Assembly: GCA_000611775.1 (NCBI GenBank)
Contig: KK106981.1
Location: forward strand, 8,665,431-8,729,430
Reading direction: 5' to 3'
DNA length: 64,000 bases
DNA from: Umbilicaria muhlenbergii
Lineage: Eukaryota; Ascomycota; Lecanoromycetes; Umbilicariales; Umbilicariaceae
Below are positions 22,248 to 34,050 of the stretch, in pieces. The position numbers were made by a program, and so were the translations under genes. The notes under the pieces were generated by a model that was given only the letters and a program-made list of their open reading frames with translations, ran no database searches and had not been told where the DNA came from. How positions within the stretch are numbered: the stretch's first letter is position 1; every line of letters begins with the position of its first letter.

Positions 22248-25104
22248 CACTGCTGGCGTGCATGCAGCAGGGCCATCATCATGAGTGTGTGATTTAAGAG
22301 AACCTCAGTCACACACTGTCAGGTACTGCTCACTGTGACTCTTGCAGAAGAGTTGAAGTTGATCAGTGCTTCATGTCACAGATCAATTCAGCCTGCACTC
22401 ATTACATGTCACTCTGCAATCCTCATGATCAATGCATGATGAAGCCTTTGATCATCACTGCCTCAATCTTTAAAAGCTCTGATGTTGTTGTTCTGCATGC
22501 ACATGCTTATGATGACAGAAGGGGTGACAGCACACTGTAAGTTTACCTTTTTTAATCTTTTTTCATTTTGTTTTATTTAATATGAATATGATGTACTTGT
22601 TGTACCTATGACATTTTGTCATACTGTCATATATATAACATTTTATCATACTGCTGTACTGTTGCACTGTTGTACTATTAACATGTTAATTGTTGTATAA
22701 TGTTTGACAGCTGATCAATTCCTCATGCTGCTGTTTCTTATTAATCATTACTGACATTCTTCATGCTCTCTGCAGTCACTTCTCAACATGAGTTTCTTGA
22801 TTCTCTTGAGGTCAAAATGTGTTAATTTAATAATTCTGAGGAGCTCATTCAGGCTCTTGCTGTCTTGTTAAAGAACACTGCTCATGCTTTTCATGTCTTC
22901 AACACTCATCAATCTTGTCATCATTAAGAGTACATTGAACTCTGTGAGTGCTGATGTGTTGAGGAGATGAGGTCAGAGGCCTCATCAAATAATAATAAAA
23001 AAGAGTTTAAAATGACAGAAAACAAGTAAATAAATGAAAGTGACTTGATGTGATGCTGATGAAGAGTTGAGTGCAAGGTGTTGATTTTAAATTCATTTTA
23101 ATCTTTAAACCTGAAATGAAATGCTTCTGTGTTTAAATGTTCTCTGCAATGTGACATGTCTGTGATAATGTAGTTCATGTAATAATTTTATTAAAGATTC
23201 TGTTATAACATCATAACATCATAACTTCTGTCATACTTATCATAAGGCACAGGCTCTGTTATAAAAGATCAGGTTAACAAAGCTGACAAGGTTTTCAGTT
23301 CTTAAAGCTCATGACTTTTGTAACAGCTTCTTAATTGATTTTAAAGAGTCACATCTTAAAACTCACCTGAATTTCTGTTTGTCAAGATTGTCAGCATGAA
23401 ATTTTCACATTTTTGCCTTTGCATTGTGAATGAAGTGTGTTGACTTTCATGTGTCATCTCACACCTGATTCATCAGCTTTCATTTGATGAGGTATTGAAG
23501 CCTGTCATCATGAACATGATTATTCACAATTGCTTCAACTTCTCACTCATCATCTCAGTTGAGTAGTAGGTCTTTTCCTGCTAATGCAGAGGACACATGA
23601 CATGTGTCTTAAAATGACTTCAATAAAGTGACATTAAATATGTTATAGATGTTTCAATCCTCTGAGAGGTTAAATTCATATGATGATCAACTTATCACAT
23701 GTCATATCATGAATGAGCTGAGTTTTTTTTAATGCAGTTTCTTCATCTGCTTGTTCACTGACACATTCTTTTCATTGATCAGTATTAAATCACCTTCTTT
23801 GAATGTTATCTTCATTCAGCACTGATTATAATAATTTGCATATGTTTCATTAACCTGTCATAGCTGCTCTTGAGTTGTTGCAATTTAATCTTGAAGCTGC
23901 TGTGCATCTGCATAAAGTCTTATTTATTCATGTGAGTGCTGTATAAATGATCTACTTAGACTCATCTGAGAGTCTCATTTTAAGTTAAGCTGAAAGGGGC
24001 TCTTTCTTGTAGCAGCATGTATAAAGTTGTTGTATGAGAACTTCATGCAGAGTAAAAGCTTCACTCAGTCCTCTTGCTGCTCATTAATGAATATGTGTAA
24101 ATACACCTTCAGGGACTGATTCTGCCTCTTTGTTTAACTGTCAATTTGCAGGTGGAAAGTCATTGACATGTTATGATGACATCACATGTGAAAGCAGAAG
24201 CTGATTCATTGCTCTGATGTAAACAGCTTGTCTCTGTCTGTGATTAAGACTTTTGATACATCATGATGCTTAACTATGTCCTGAATAAACACTTCAATGA
24301 AGTCAGCAACTGACATTGTCTTCTGTACTGAAATATAGTGAGTCATTTTGATCAACTTATCAATTATGACAAGGATTGAATCTCATGTTGTACTTTCATA
24401 CATGCTGCTCAGTGATAAATTCATAATGAAGTTCATTGTCACTGTATGTCACAGCTCAGTTAAGACTGATAATGAGTTTAATAACTTATATGATTTGTGA
24501 TGAGCTGACTTCACCTTTTAACATTTGACACAGTCATGACAGTAACATCATACATCTTTGACAGCATCAAATTAATCATAAGATCATCACATTAATTTTG
24601 TGATTCTTGACTTCCTGAAATGACCTGCAAAGACATCATCATGAAATTGACTGATCACTGCATTACAGAGGGCAGAGTTCTGTGAAATGTAAATCTTATC
24701 ATTGTAGTATATGACATCCTCAATTTCCTCTCAACATTTCATTACATCAGGGAGTATTATCATCATATTTGTCATTTCTGACTCAGTCAAGTTGTTTTTA
24801 TTCTTGAGAGGGGTAGTTAATCTCTGTTGTACTCATCATATCAAATCATCTTTCAACTGTTTGGTATGAATTGTATGTTTAAGTTGTTCAATAGACATTC
24901 TTATATAAGCTGTTATCTCCTCACCTAGAGGTGAGTGAGTAGACATGAGCTGAAGTGCTTTAACAGTGTCAGCAGAAGAAGCATTATCCTTAATTTAAAG
25001 ATTAATAAAAATGTAACTTGCATCATCATTCATAATTACAGTGCTTGCTGTGTTATTTTTAATTAAGTGCTGCTCAGGTTTTGTATACTCAAGCTTTCTT
25101 ATTC

Positions 25105-25375
25105 AGTCATGACTTGCTTCTTGAGCATATAAGTCATGAACTGCTGATGTTTCAGTTGTATCATCAGCTTCAGTATTCATTGTATTGATATGTTCATCAT
25201 GACTTGCTTCTTAAGCATGTAGGTCATGAACTGTTGATGTTTCAGTCATGTCATCAGTTTCAGCATATGTCATACTGACATATTCATCACGGCTTGCTTT
25301 TCAAGCATGTAGATCATGAACTGCTGATGTTTTAATCATGTCATCAGCTTCAGTATTCATCATACTGATATTATT
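25105..25375 (-). repeat. 90-base tandem units in element B pol
   Basis: Three imperfect units matching those at 9141-9400 in element A, in the same place between RNase H and integrase. Confidence 0.75.
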
Positions 25376-28300
25376 CATTGTGACAGGTACAACATTCTTT
25401 TGTTGTAACTTCTGTCATACTGAGCATCTTGACTGCAGCATCATTGCAACAAGTGCATATAATTTCTCCTGCACTGACTTATAATCCTTGCTTCCTAAAT
25501 GAAAGGACTGTCACATTATTTCAGCAGCAGTCAAGGTACTGACAGTCTTCAGCAGTTCATAATCAGGTCATTTTGACAAACTGTTAATAAAGTTCTTCTT
25601 GCCCTCTTAATATGTAACCTTAAAGTTGTACTCAGTGAGCTTTTCAGCTCACTTGAGCTGCCTTCATGTGAGGTTTGAGGTAGTCATAAATCAAACAAGG
25701 TTTGCATGATCAGTCAATATGATGATCAGGTGCCTAGTGCCTCAACAGTAATGCTGTTAATGATGCATGATTTTCATGATGACAAGGAGCTCTTGCTCAC
25801 TTGTATCATATCAAGTCTCAGTATTTAGCAGCTTCTTGCTGTAGTAAGTAATTAATAATCAGTGCAATTAATCATCAACCTTGAAGTGTTGCGTCAAGAT
25901 TTCATCAATTGTGAATTCAGAGGCATTCATTTCAACTCTCATGAGCTTGTTTTCATTGAAATAATATAATAATGAAGCACTCATGAAGGTCTCCTTCAGA
26001 GCATTAAATGCTTTCAATGTGACTTCTGAGAGTGAAAAAGAGGCAGGTATGATGTTTTCTTGTTGTAACTCTTCTTCAACTTGCAGATTGCATGCTGAAT
26101 ACTTTGTATTAAATCTTTATAATGAGGTCAGGCTGTTCTGCTTCCTTTTAGTAACAGTTCATTGAGATTGAAGAGGAGAGAATGATGTATCCTCAGTCTT
26201 CTTTTTATTCTTTCCTGTTTTCAGAAGATTTAACAGTGATGCTGCAATTCATGAATAACCTCTTATAAACCTTCAGAAGAAGTTGATGAAGCTTAAAAAG
26301 ACCTGCAATTCATGAATGTTCTCTGAGAGTAGTCATTCTTCAACAGTGTGAATCCTTTCTGAACTCATATGTATGCCTTCAGTATTGATCTTAAACCTCA
26401 GGAAGTTCACTTTCATTGCATTAAAGAAGCATTTGCTGATCTTAAGATGAAGATCATGACATCATAATGCAGTTAATACTTGTCATACATGCTCCTCATG
26501 TTCAGATTCATCTTTGCTGAAGATCAGGATATCATCTAGATAAATCATGCAGATTATATCAAGGAACTCATTAAAAGTCTTATCAATGAATGCCTGAAAT
26601 GTAGCAGGAGCATTTATGAGACTGAAAGACATGACAAGATATTTGAACAGACTGAATCATGTTCAGAATGCTGTTTTTCACTCATCTTCACCCTTGATTC
26701 ATATTTGATTATATGCATTCTTGCAGTTCAGAGATGTGTATAAGAGCCAGCTTTAAAGATGATTCAACATGTCTGATATAAGTGGTAGTGAGTAGTGATT
26801 TTTAATGATAATATCATTCAAGTGTTTATAATCAATGACTAGTCATAAGCTGCTGTCTGATTTCAGTACAAACATAACAGGTGAAGCTGCAGGTGATATT
26901 AATTTACAGATTATACTTGCCTTCATAACATCATATAAATATACCTTCAGTACATTGAGCTCAGCCGGGGACATCAAGTATAACTTTTCAAATGAAGGTT
27001 GCTGTCCTGATTTCAAGTCAATGACATGATCATGTGAATCTCTCTCAGGTAAAGACTGCTTCTCAGCTGCTTAAAATATGTCTGTGAAGTCATGATATTC
27101 AGGAGGTAAACTGTCATAGACATTGTTATACTTTTTATCATATCACAACAAGTTCATCTGTAGGGTATATTTTTTCATATCAGTCACTAGGTCCGCCGGC
27201 TCTATAAAACAGTCAGTAATGATGAGGTTATTCATACATAAAACATTCTTCAACACCTTCTTTTCACTGATGATGAATATACAGCATGTGATAATATGTT
27301 TTGACTTTCTTCATAGGAATTTACCTGTATCATAGTAGTGATTTGAGTTTGCATGAACTAGAAATGATAATCTGAGGATAAAAGGAGCTGATGTGTTGTC
27401 TTGTGTGATAAAAAAACAATTGTTATAATGATAAGATTAATCATCAGTGTTGTATGCTGTAATCATCAGTATGACAGACTCTGATAGCTCAATCACATTA
27501 CCTCATGCATTGCCTTAAGCCTCATAGGATTCAGTCAGTAGGGACAGCTTATTGACAACATCTCATGTAATTGTATTACCCTGACTGCTGTTGTCAATAA
27601 TATATGAATATTGTGGAGATTTACTCATCATATCACTCATTGTCATTATGTGCAGTTCCACCTCTAGTTGCTCTGATATCAGACGTGAGATATCATCAAT
27701 AATCAGTAATAAAGCAAACTGAAGATGATCTGTGAGTCATTTATTCACATTAACTGCAGTGAAGACGGCTGTAAATCATTCAATCATACAATCATTTGTT
27801 CAGTGATTAATGACTTCACATTTAATGCAGAGACCTGCTGACTTTCATGCATTCACTTCATTCCTTGAGATGAAGTCTCCTTGTCAGCATGAGGGGGTTG
27901 TGAATGTTCATGTCATCATTGTAGTTGCTCCCTCAGTGATTAATATATGATTGAGATTCTGACTCTGATTGCAGTCACTTTCATGATAAAAACCTCATGA
28001 GTTGTTCCCTCTTCTGTGGCTGAATTGAGTGAATTGAGTGCAGATTGTTTATTATTCAGTGAGGAATTCTTTTCTGTCATAGTATGACATCTGTGTCATA
28101 CTTTTGTTGTTGTTATCAGTTTTGCTTTAATGATCCTTTTTGATGTCTGAGCAGCTTCAGAATGATTCATGATTAATGATGACATCAAGATGTGCTGAAA
28201 TTTTCTGCACTGACTGTCTTGCAACCTGCGTCAGATCTCAACATCATAGTTCAGTCAGAATGTGATGAGGAAGCCTTGATCATCAGTGATTTTAAATGAG

Positions 28301-29163
28301 TGTCTCATTGATTTTCTTGTGTGAAGTTGAAAGGAAGCAGTAGAGTTCTGATAATCTGTTGTATCAGAAGGTGATTATATCATGATTATGAGATTCAACT
28401 GCATTAAAGATGATGATATTTCATTCATTTATGTCTTCATCAGGGGATAGGTTCTTCTCTAGAATCTTTAAAAAGTTGTCATAAATGACTTAAGTGTGAT
28501 CATGCTGCTCTTTTTGCTTTCATCAGTCACTTATGACTGTTTTCTCAAGATAGGTGCCTGCTCAGATGATGAAATCTCATTCAGTAAGAAATTGCTCTGA
28601 CATCAACTCCTGATTCTGATTGATGTCATTCAAGTATTCTTGAAGTTTTCATCTCATGACTTTAATGCCTCCTGCATAGAGATGAGGCTCTCATGACTTT
28701 ATAAGGTGTTGAAAAGGAGGGGGTGTGATGTCTGTCATAACTTAACATCATAATTCATGTGATGAACTTGTGTCATTCTCTGAGTTTATTGTAGTTGAAG
28801 GATCTTCTTGCAGATGTTGATTAAACTCTTGAAGCTTCCTTTTATTGTTCTTAAACTTAATTTCTTGTTGTATGTGTTGTAGTTGTAGTCACTGATGCTT
28901 GATGACTTCTTGATTGTGAGCAGTGATTGCTTTAAGATCATTAATGAAGTCATCAAGGTTACCTGCATTGATATGTTCATCATTATCATTGACAATGTCA
29001 GAAGCAGAGATGTCAACAGCTGATAATGTAAACCTGTTAATTGAAGGCTCTGATTCAACTTAATTGACTGCTTCACTGTCCTGATGAGATTAAAGTGTTG
29101 ATGTCATCATGTCTTATTTGCTTCTGACATGATCATTCACCTGAAGGTACTGAGTGATCAGTA

Positions 29164-29481
29164 TGTAAAGGGCGGAGTGTATGACAGAGTGTCATAGTGA
29201 TGTTTGAATGAGATGTCATAAGCAATATAATCATGATGAGGTCAATGCAATGATTATACATCTTCTATTCAGTGACAAAACTGATCACTGAGGAAGCAGG
29301 TTTCTGAACCTCCTTGTGAAGAGTTTTCACTTGATGCCAAGACGCTACTCACTGAGTCATCATATAAGTGAGTTATAATGACATACTGTCATACTGTTGT
29401 ACTGTCATACTGTTGTACTGTCATACTGTTGTACTGTCATACTGTTGTACTGTCATACTACTATATATGATGGCCCTGACA
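29164..29481 (-). repeat. 5' LTR of element B (318 bp)
   Basis: In + orientation it starts TGTAAAGGGC and ends CCCTGACA. It is longer than the other LTRs of the family because of a run of alternating TGTCATAC and TGTTGTAC units near 29383-29458. The outer flank 29482-29486 is GCAAA. Confidence 0.92.
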
Positions 29482-29579
29482 GCAAAGATGTGTTTATGAG
29501 TCAATTTGTGATTTAAAGTATCTTTGATGTAATTTAAGTCTGAATACTTAAAAACACTCATAGGTTTAATTATTAAATA
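29482..29579 (-). mobile_element. Short copia-like relic next to element B
   Basis: About 98 AT-rich bases between B's 5' LTR and the start of fossil F. Read on the minus strand it resembles the part of copia RNase H that lies just upstream of the segment beginning at 13275, with fitting spacing. It is short, so the call leans on the matching GCAAA/TTTGC flanks. Confidence 0.45.
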
Positions 29580-30930
29580 TGTCAGGTTTACACCTGAACA
29601 TATTATTAAACTGAATGTTGTATCAAACTGAATAACTGAATGAGTTAGCAGTGATTAGATTGAATAAGTTAATGATGATTAAACTAATAAGTTTAGCATG
29701 CATATAAAGATTTTAACCTTTGCACTTTTTCCTTCTTTTACTTCTTAGACTAAGATTCTTCTCTGTAGTTAAATGTCAACTGTTAAAACACATGCATTAA
29801 TTCATAATCTGTATAATCTTGATATTATTTTAATCTCTTTTTTTATCTTCTGCTGCAAGGCATCCTGAATGAATTTTGAATCAAATTAACACTGAAGTCA
29901 GATGATCAACACATCAAAATTAAAATCAGAATTAAAATTAAAATCAGAATTAAAATTAAAATCAGAATTAAAACTTGAATCAAAATCAGAATTAAAAATC
30001 AGTCATGATAATCAGAGAAACTGATAACAGAGTTTACTCATGAATTAAAGAGTCTTTATTAACTTCTGTGAATGATGAATAATTCACTTTGAATGAAAAC
30101 TTGATCAATCAGATCCTGATCACTCTGATTGCAAAAATCTTGATTAATCTCTTATAAGAACATTTCTCTGAAGCAATGACTACTCTCTGATAATTAATCA
30201 CTGATCATGAGTAGTCCCTGAATGAAATCAACATTATTATAAAGGCACATGAAGAACTACAAGTGAATTATGAAAAAATGAAGGATAAGAACAGAGAATT
30301 GAAGAAGAAAGTCACTGAATAAACTGATGTGATAACATATCTTGAATAATGAATCATAATCACTCATACAAGCACCCTCTGACCTGATTTCCCTCAACTC
30401 ACAGTTGAAGAATCATTCAGATTATTAAAGCTCTCTGATTCACTGATGTTCTTTAATAATCATTTGAAATATGATGAATGAGTAATGAAGATCAGAAACT
30501 ACTTACTAATAATGAACAAATGATACTTCACTGAGCAGATAAAAATAACATACATGAAGATAAAAGTTGAGAGTGACTCTGTTAAACACATAAGACCTCA
30601 AATGAATTCAGCATCTTGAACAACTTATTTAAATGTTATTAAACTGCTAGAACATTTGACCTGAATCTACAGAGACTCAAATTGAAAATGTATCATCATT
30701 GATGAATTTCATAAATTTTATTAAGAATTCAAAGACTTCTCATTCTTCTGAGCTGATTTTCAGTGATATGTTACTGAACTGAATGAGTTTTTTAATTTAT
30801 ACTGAATAGGAGAACTTCTGAACAAGGTGAATAATATTATTCAATGATAATTAAATATTGATGATGACAGACTTGAAGATCTTTATAAACTCATTAAGTG
30901 CTGTCAGTGAATTAATCAAACTTTATGACT
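29580..30930 (+). mobile_element. Fossil F (Ty3/gypsy), first piece: LTR-like start and gag
   Basis: Starts TGTCAGGTTTACACC, the same start as fossil G at 62390 on the other strand. An LTR of roughly 200 bases is likely (about 29580-29790), but no partner LTR of F is in the window, so its inner edge is uncertain. A gag-like region follows, with an AATTAAAATCAG minisatellite at about 29930-30000. It is interrupted after TGACT (30926-30930) by the miniature LTR element. Dozens of breaks in total. Confidence 0.75.
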
Positions 30931-31080
30931 TGTTATGATTATACCATGGCTTCACTGGCGTACTAGCTCCGCTACTCATTCTAGAATAAGTTTAGCTTAG
31001 TTTAGCTGGTATATAGCAGGCTTCAACGCCACTAATAAGAATCAACCTTCTTACAATCAATATTCGGAACACTTTCAACA
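30931..31080 (+). repeat. 5' LTR of the miniature element (150 bp)
   Basis: Begins TGTTATGATTATACCATGG, ends ACTTTCAACA. It is the same length as the 3' copy and differs from it only by about six transitions. Confidence 0.92.
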
Positions 31081-32288
31081 ATTTGGTAGCAACACCGGTT
31101 CAAGCATCATAGACTGCTTGATCAAACCAGGCCTCCTTGTACCATTCAATATGAGCGAGTCAATCAGCTTGTCACAAGCACCAGTCCTTCCCTGGATGAA
31201 CCACGACGTCACCGTCGACCAGCTTGAAGCCATTCAACTTCAAGTTTTAACGCCTTCTCGTCATCAGCCGCCTATTCACCATCAACCAGCTGACCACTCT
31301 TCATTGAGCAGCTCGTCATCAGCCAGCTGTTCGCCTCCCATTGGTCACCGTCTATATGACAAGCCTCTCAAGTCATTGAGCCTCCTGTTGAACTGAACGG
31401 TCTATACCAGCAATTGAATGTTCATGGTTCTTCCACGGCCAAACTGGCTTCCTCTTCTTCTTCCTCAGTTCGGCAGGCCTCTTTAGCTCCAACAGATGAC
31501 TCGACGTCAACTGTACTGTCCTAGCCATACGAGCTTCTACTGGAAGTGAAGAATGAGAACGCCGTCCATCTGTGGGAGAATGACCCTCTGAGCTGCTCAG
31601 ACCAGAAAGAGAGGCTCAAAAGGCCATGGCAAATAACAGAAGAGCAGGCCAAACGGATCAAGGAAGGGAACGTGAGCAGCTATCACCAAACTGAGGCTTC
31701 ACCAATGAGCAACGAGCTGAACTTACGGCCCTCATAGTTCAAACAGTCACCTCTACTCTAGCTGCTCTGTGATCTCCACAGCCTCTGTCTGCTGTGCAGC
31801 CTCTGCCCACAACTCCGAATGAGGTGCTTTATGGTTTTCGACCGAGCGAAGCGCTCGATGAACCTACCCCTACTCAGCATAACCATGGCCCCGCCATAGC
31901 AGCTGAAGTGCACGAGCCTCATGGTCCTACCACAACCGTCGAAGCTCATTCAACGGATGAAGAACGCGCTACTGAGGGAGCTAGACTACAGGAAGCTCGA
32001 AGAAGAGACCCCCTACCTATCATGTCTAGCTATCAGCAGCTTCCGCCTGCTGTCAAGCTTATGTTTGCTGTTCAGCCCTCACCTACCGTTCTGCCTCCGC
32101 CTGCTGTCAAGTCTCTATTTGCTGTGCAGCCTCCGTCAGCCTTTCAGCCTCAGCAGCTTCCGCCTCTACCTGTTCAGTGTCCATCGCAATTTGCCGCTAG
32201 TGCCGCAAAAGGCATTGAGTAGGAAGAAGCACTACCCTAGTAGCGCATCACCCATCAAGGCGATGGCTTTTCTTCGTGGCCGGCAGAT

Positions 32289-32438
32289 TGTTATGGTTAT
32301 ATCATGACTTCACTGGCGTACTAGCTCCGCTACTCATTCTAGAATAAGTTTAGCTTAGTTTAGCTGATATATAGCAGGCTTCAATGCCACTAATAAGAAT
32401 CAACCTTCTTACAATCAATATTCAGAACACTTTCAACA
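32289..32438 (+). repeat. 3' LTR of the miniature element (150 bp)
   Basis: Begins TGTTATGGTTATATCATGA, ends ACTTTCAACA, followed directly by the duplication TGACT. The usual purine-rich tract just inside it is weak. Confidence 0.92.
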
Positions 32439-33595
32439 TGACTGCTTGACACAAAGAAGATTATCAGATCTCAACTGAATTAAACATTCTCCTTCACAAG
32501 TCAAACTCATACAAGGATTGAATATTTTATTAAAACCTTAAAATCAACTACCTGAATGATCACTGAGTCAGTTCCCTGAATACTGAACTGAACATCACAC
32601 TCAGACGCTGTCAAAGAACAACAGATGAAGAAAGAACAATGTTTTAAATATAATGAACAAAGACATCTTGCCTTAAATTATTCAAACAAGGACAAAAAGA
32701 AAGAGATTTCAACATTAAGACATGTGTAATGAATTATATTCAATTCTGATTCTGATTTTAAATTAAACTCAGGAAAAAGCGTTCCTTTATTAAAGTTACA
32801 ATAAAGAATGATGATAATCCTCTTGTGATATTAATGTTAATAATTAATGAAGACATTCTGTTCACCTGAACATCATTCAAAGCAGATTGCAAGCTCACTC
32901 TGAATGAGGTTAAATTATGAGTCAAGGCTCTACTTGATACTGAGTCAACTGAATATGCATTCATTAATGTTAACCTGACAAAGACTCTGATTGAATAATC
33001 TGAAATTAAGACAGTATCACTGCCAAAGCTCTGAACTTTACATGATTTTCAGAAAAAGACAGTGAGATGAGTTACACACATGATTTATTTAATTATAAAG
33101 GTTTACAATTATTCTCAGTGACTCACCCTCATGATGATTGTAGACATGAAAGATCTCAGCATTATATTAAAATTCTCTTGAATGAATCACACCTGGATTT
33201 TAATCAACCCTGTGAATCAGGTAGTGATTTTCTCACTGAATAAATGAATTGAACTGAATGAATGAACTGAACTGAACAACTGAACTGAACTGAACAACTG
33301 AACACTGAATGAATAAATGAATCAAATGATTGAACCTGAACCAAATGACTGAACTGAATCACTGAAACTTTATCAGATCTTGAAGAAATTTATCACAAAA
33401 GTAAATCCTGAATCAGCCTCTGCATCAAAAGATAATAACCCCTCACATGCAGTTAATATCAAGATGATTAACATGACACTGTTCACATTAAATATGAAGG
33501 AAGACAATGAGATCTTTGTTATCTTTATTCAACAAATTGAGAAAGCATTGAACCTTGAACTGAAGTTAAATGAATTAAATATTAAAGTGATTCTC
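32439..33595 (+). mobile_element. Fossil F, second piece: gag end and protease region
   Basis: Continues F after the miniature element. A zinc-knuckle remnant (CFKYNEQRHLALNY) lies near 32640-32690, followed by protease-region sequence to about 33220 and a TGAACTGAA minisatellite at about 33240-33330. It matches fossil G at 60108-61120 on the opposite strand. It ends at the insertion of element E, just after TTCTC (33591-33595). Confidence 0.75.
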
Positions 33596-34050
33596 TGTAA
33601 GTGTACTACCATGAGGTAATATCTTAACTAAGGAATTATGAAGCTATGTGACAATAATGACTTAAACTTATAGTTGATGGTTCACAATAGTATGATATTG
33701 CTAGTAGGTAGAGAATTATTGTTAAGAAAGAAAATGAGACATGCTTTAACCTCATAATATATCCCTTCTGAAGTTAGCCTGCTTGAGGAAGATCTCATGA
33801 AGCAGTCACCTCAATGAAGTTATCTTTATGAGATATTCATTGCTGAATCACATCTTCATAAGATGTCATCAATGATGTTAACTTCTTTAATCACTTTCAT
33901 GAAGTGTCAGGAGTGATGTTTATTAACTGAGTTCTCTCATGAGGTTGATTCATTAATGAAAGTTACTTTTGCAAGGCTGTGCTGTTGTTAAATATAATCT
34001 TTCTTATTTTAAATTAGCACCTGATGAGTTCTGTACATCAGATGCTCACA
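33596..34050 (-). repeat. 3' LTR of element E (455 bp)
   Basis: In + orientation TGTAAGTGTACTACC to GATGCTCACA. It aligns without obvious gaps to 40236-40690. Confidence 0.9.

Larger units (their letters stand above)
21228..29481 (-). mobile_element. Element B: Ty3/gypsy chromovirus, same family as A, inverted
   Basis: 8.25 kb, minus strand, aligned end to end with element A: 5' LTR at 29164-29481, gag about 29080-27850, protease about 27600-27350, reverse transcriptase about 27000-26400 (active-site block near 26540), RNase H about 26030-25600, the 90-base repeats near 25375-25105, integrase about 24700-23980, chromodomain about 23570-23380, and 3' LTR at 21228-21513. Broken by dozens of disruptions. 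Its flanks (ATGAG, GCAAA) do not match each other but are the reverse complements of the two flanks of element A. Confidence 0.9.
30931..32438 (+). mobile_element. Miniature LTR element (TRIM-like), 1508 bp
   Basis: Flanked by a perfect 5-base duplication TGACT (30926-30930 and 32439-32443). It has 150-base LTRs starting TGTTATG and ending TTTCAACA. Just inside the 5' LTR, TGGTAGC at 31084-31090 matches the initiator-tRNA-Met-type primer site known from Ty1. The interior is GC-balanced, unlike all other elements here, and too short for pol. It has short frames, one with a Gln/Pro-rich tail, and an integrase-like snippet TTPNEVLYGFRPSEALD near 31815-31865, suggesting descent from a larger element. 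The absence of autonomous genes implies it was mobilised by another element. The youngest insertion visible, judging by LTR similarity and composition. Confidence 0.88.

Noticed and set aside
29383-29458. Regularly spaced short repeats resembling a CRISPR array
   Set aside because: Units of about 8 bases without unique spacers, inside an LTR of a eukaryotic retroelement; it is a minisatellite.
31118-32222. Short frames inside the miniature element as host genes
   Set aside because: They lie wholly between matched LTRs with a target duplication, and one carries an integrase-like snippet.
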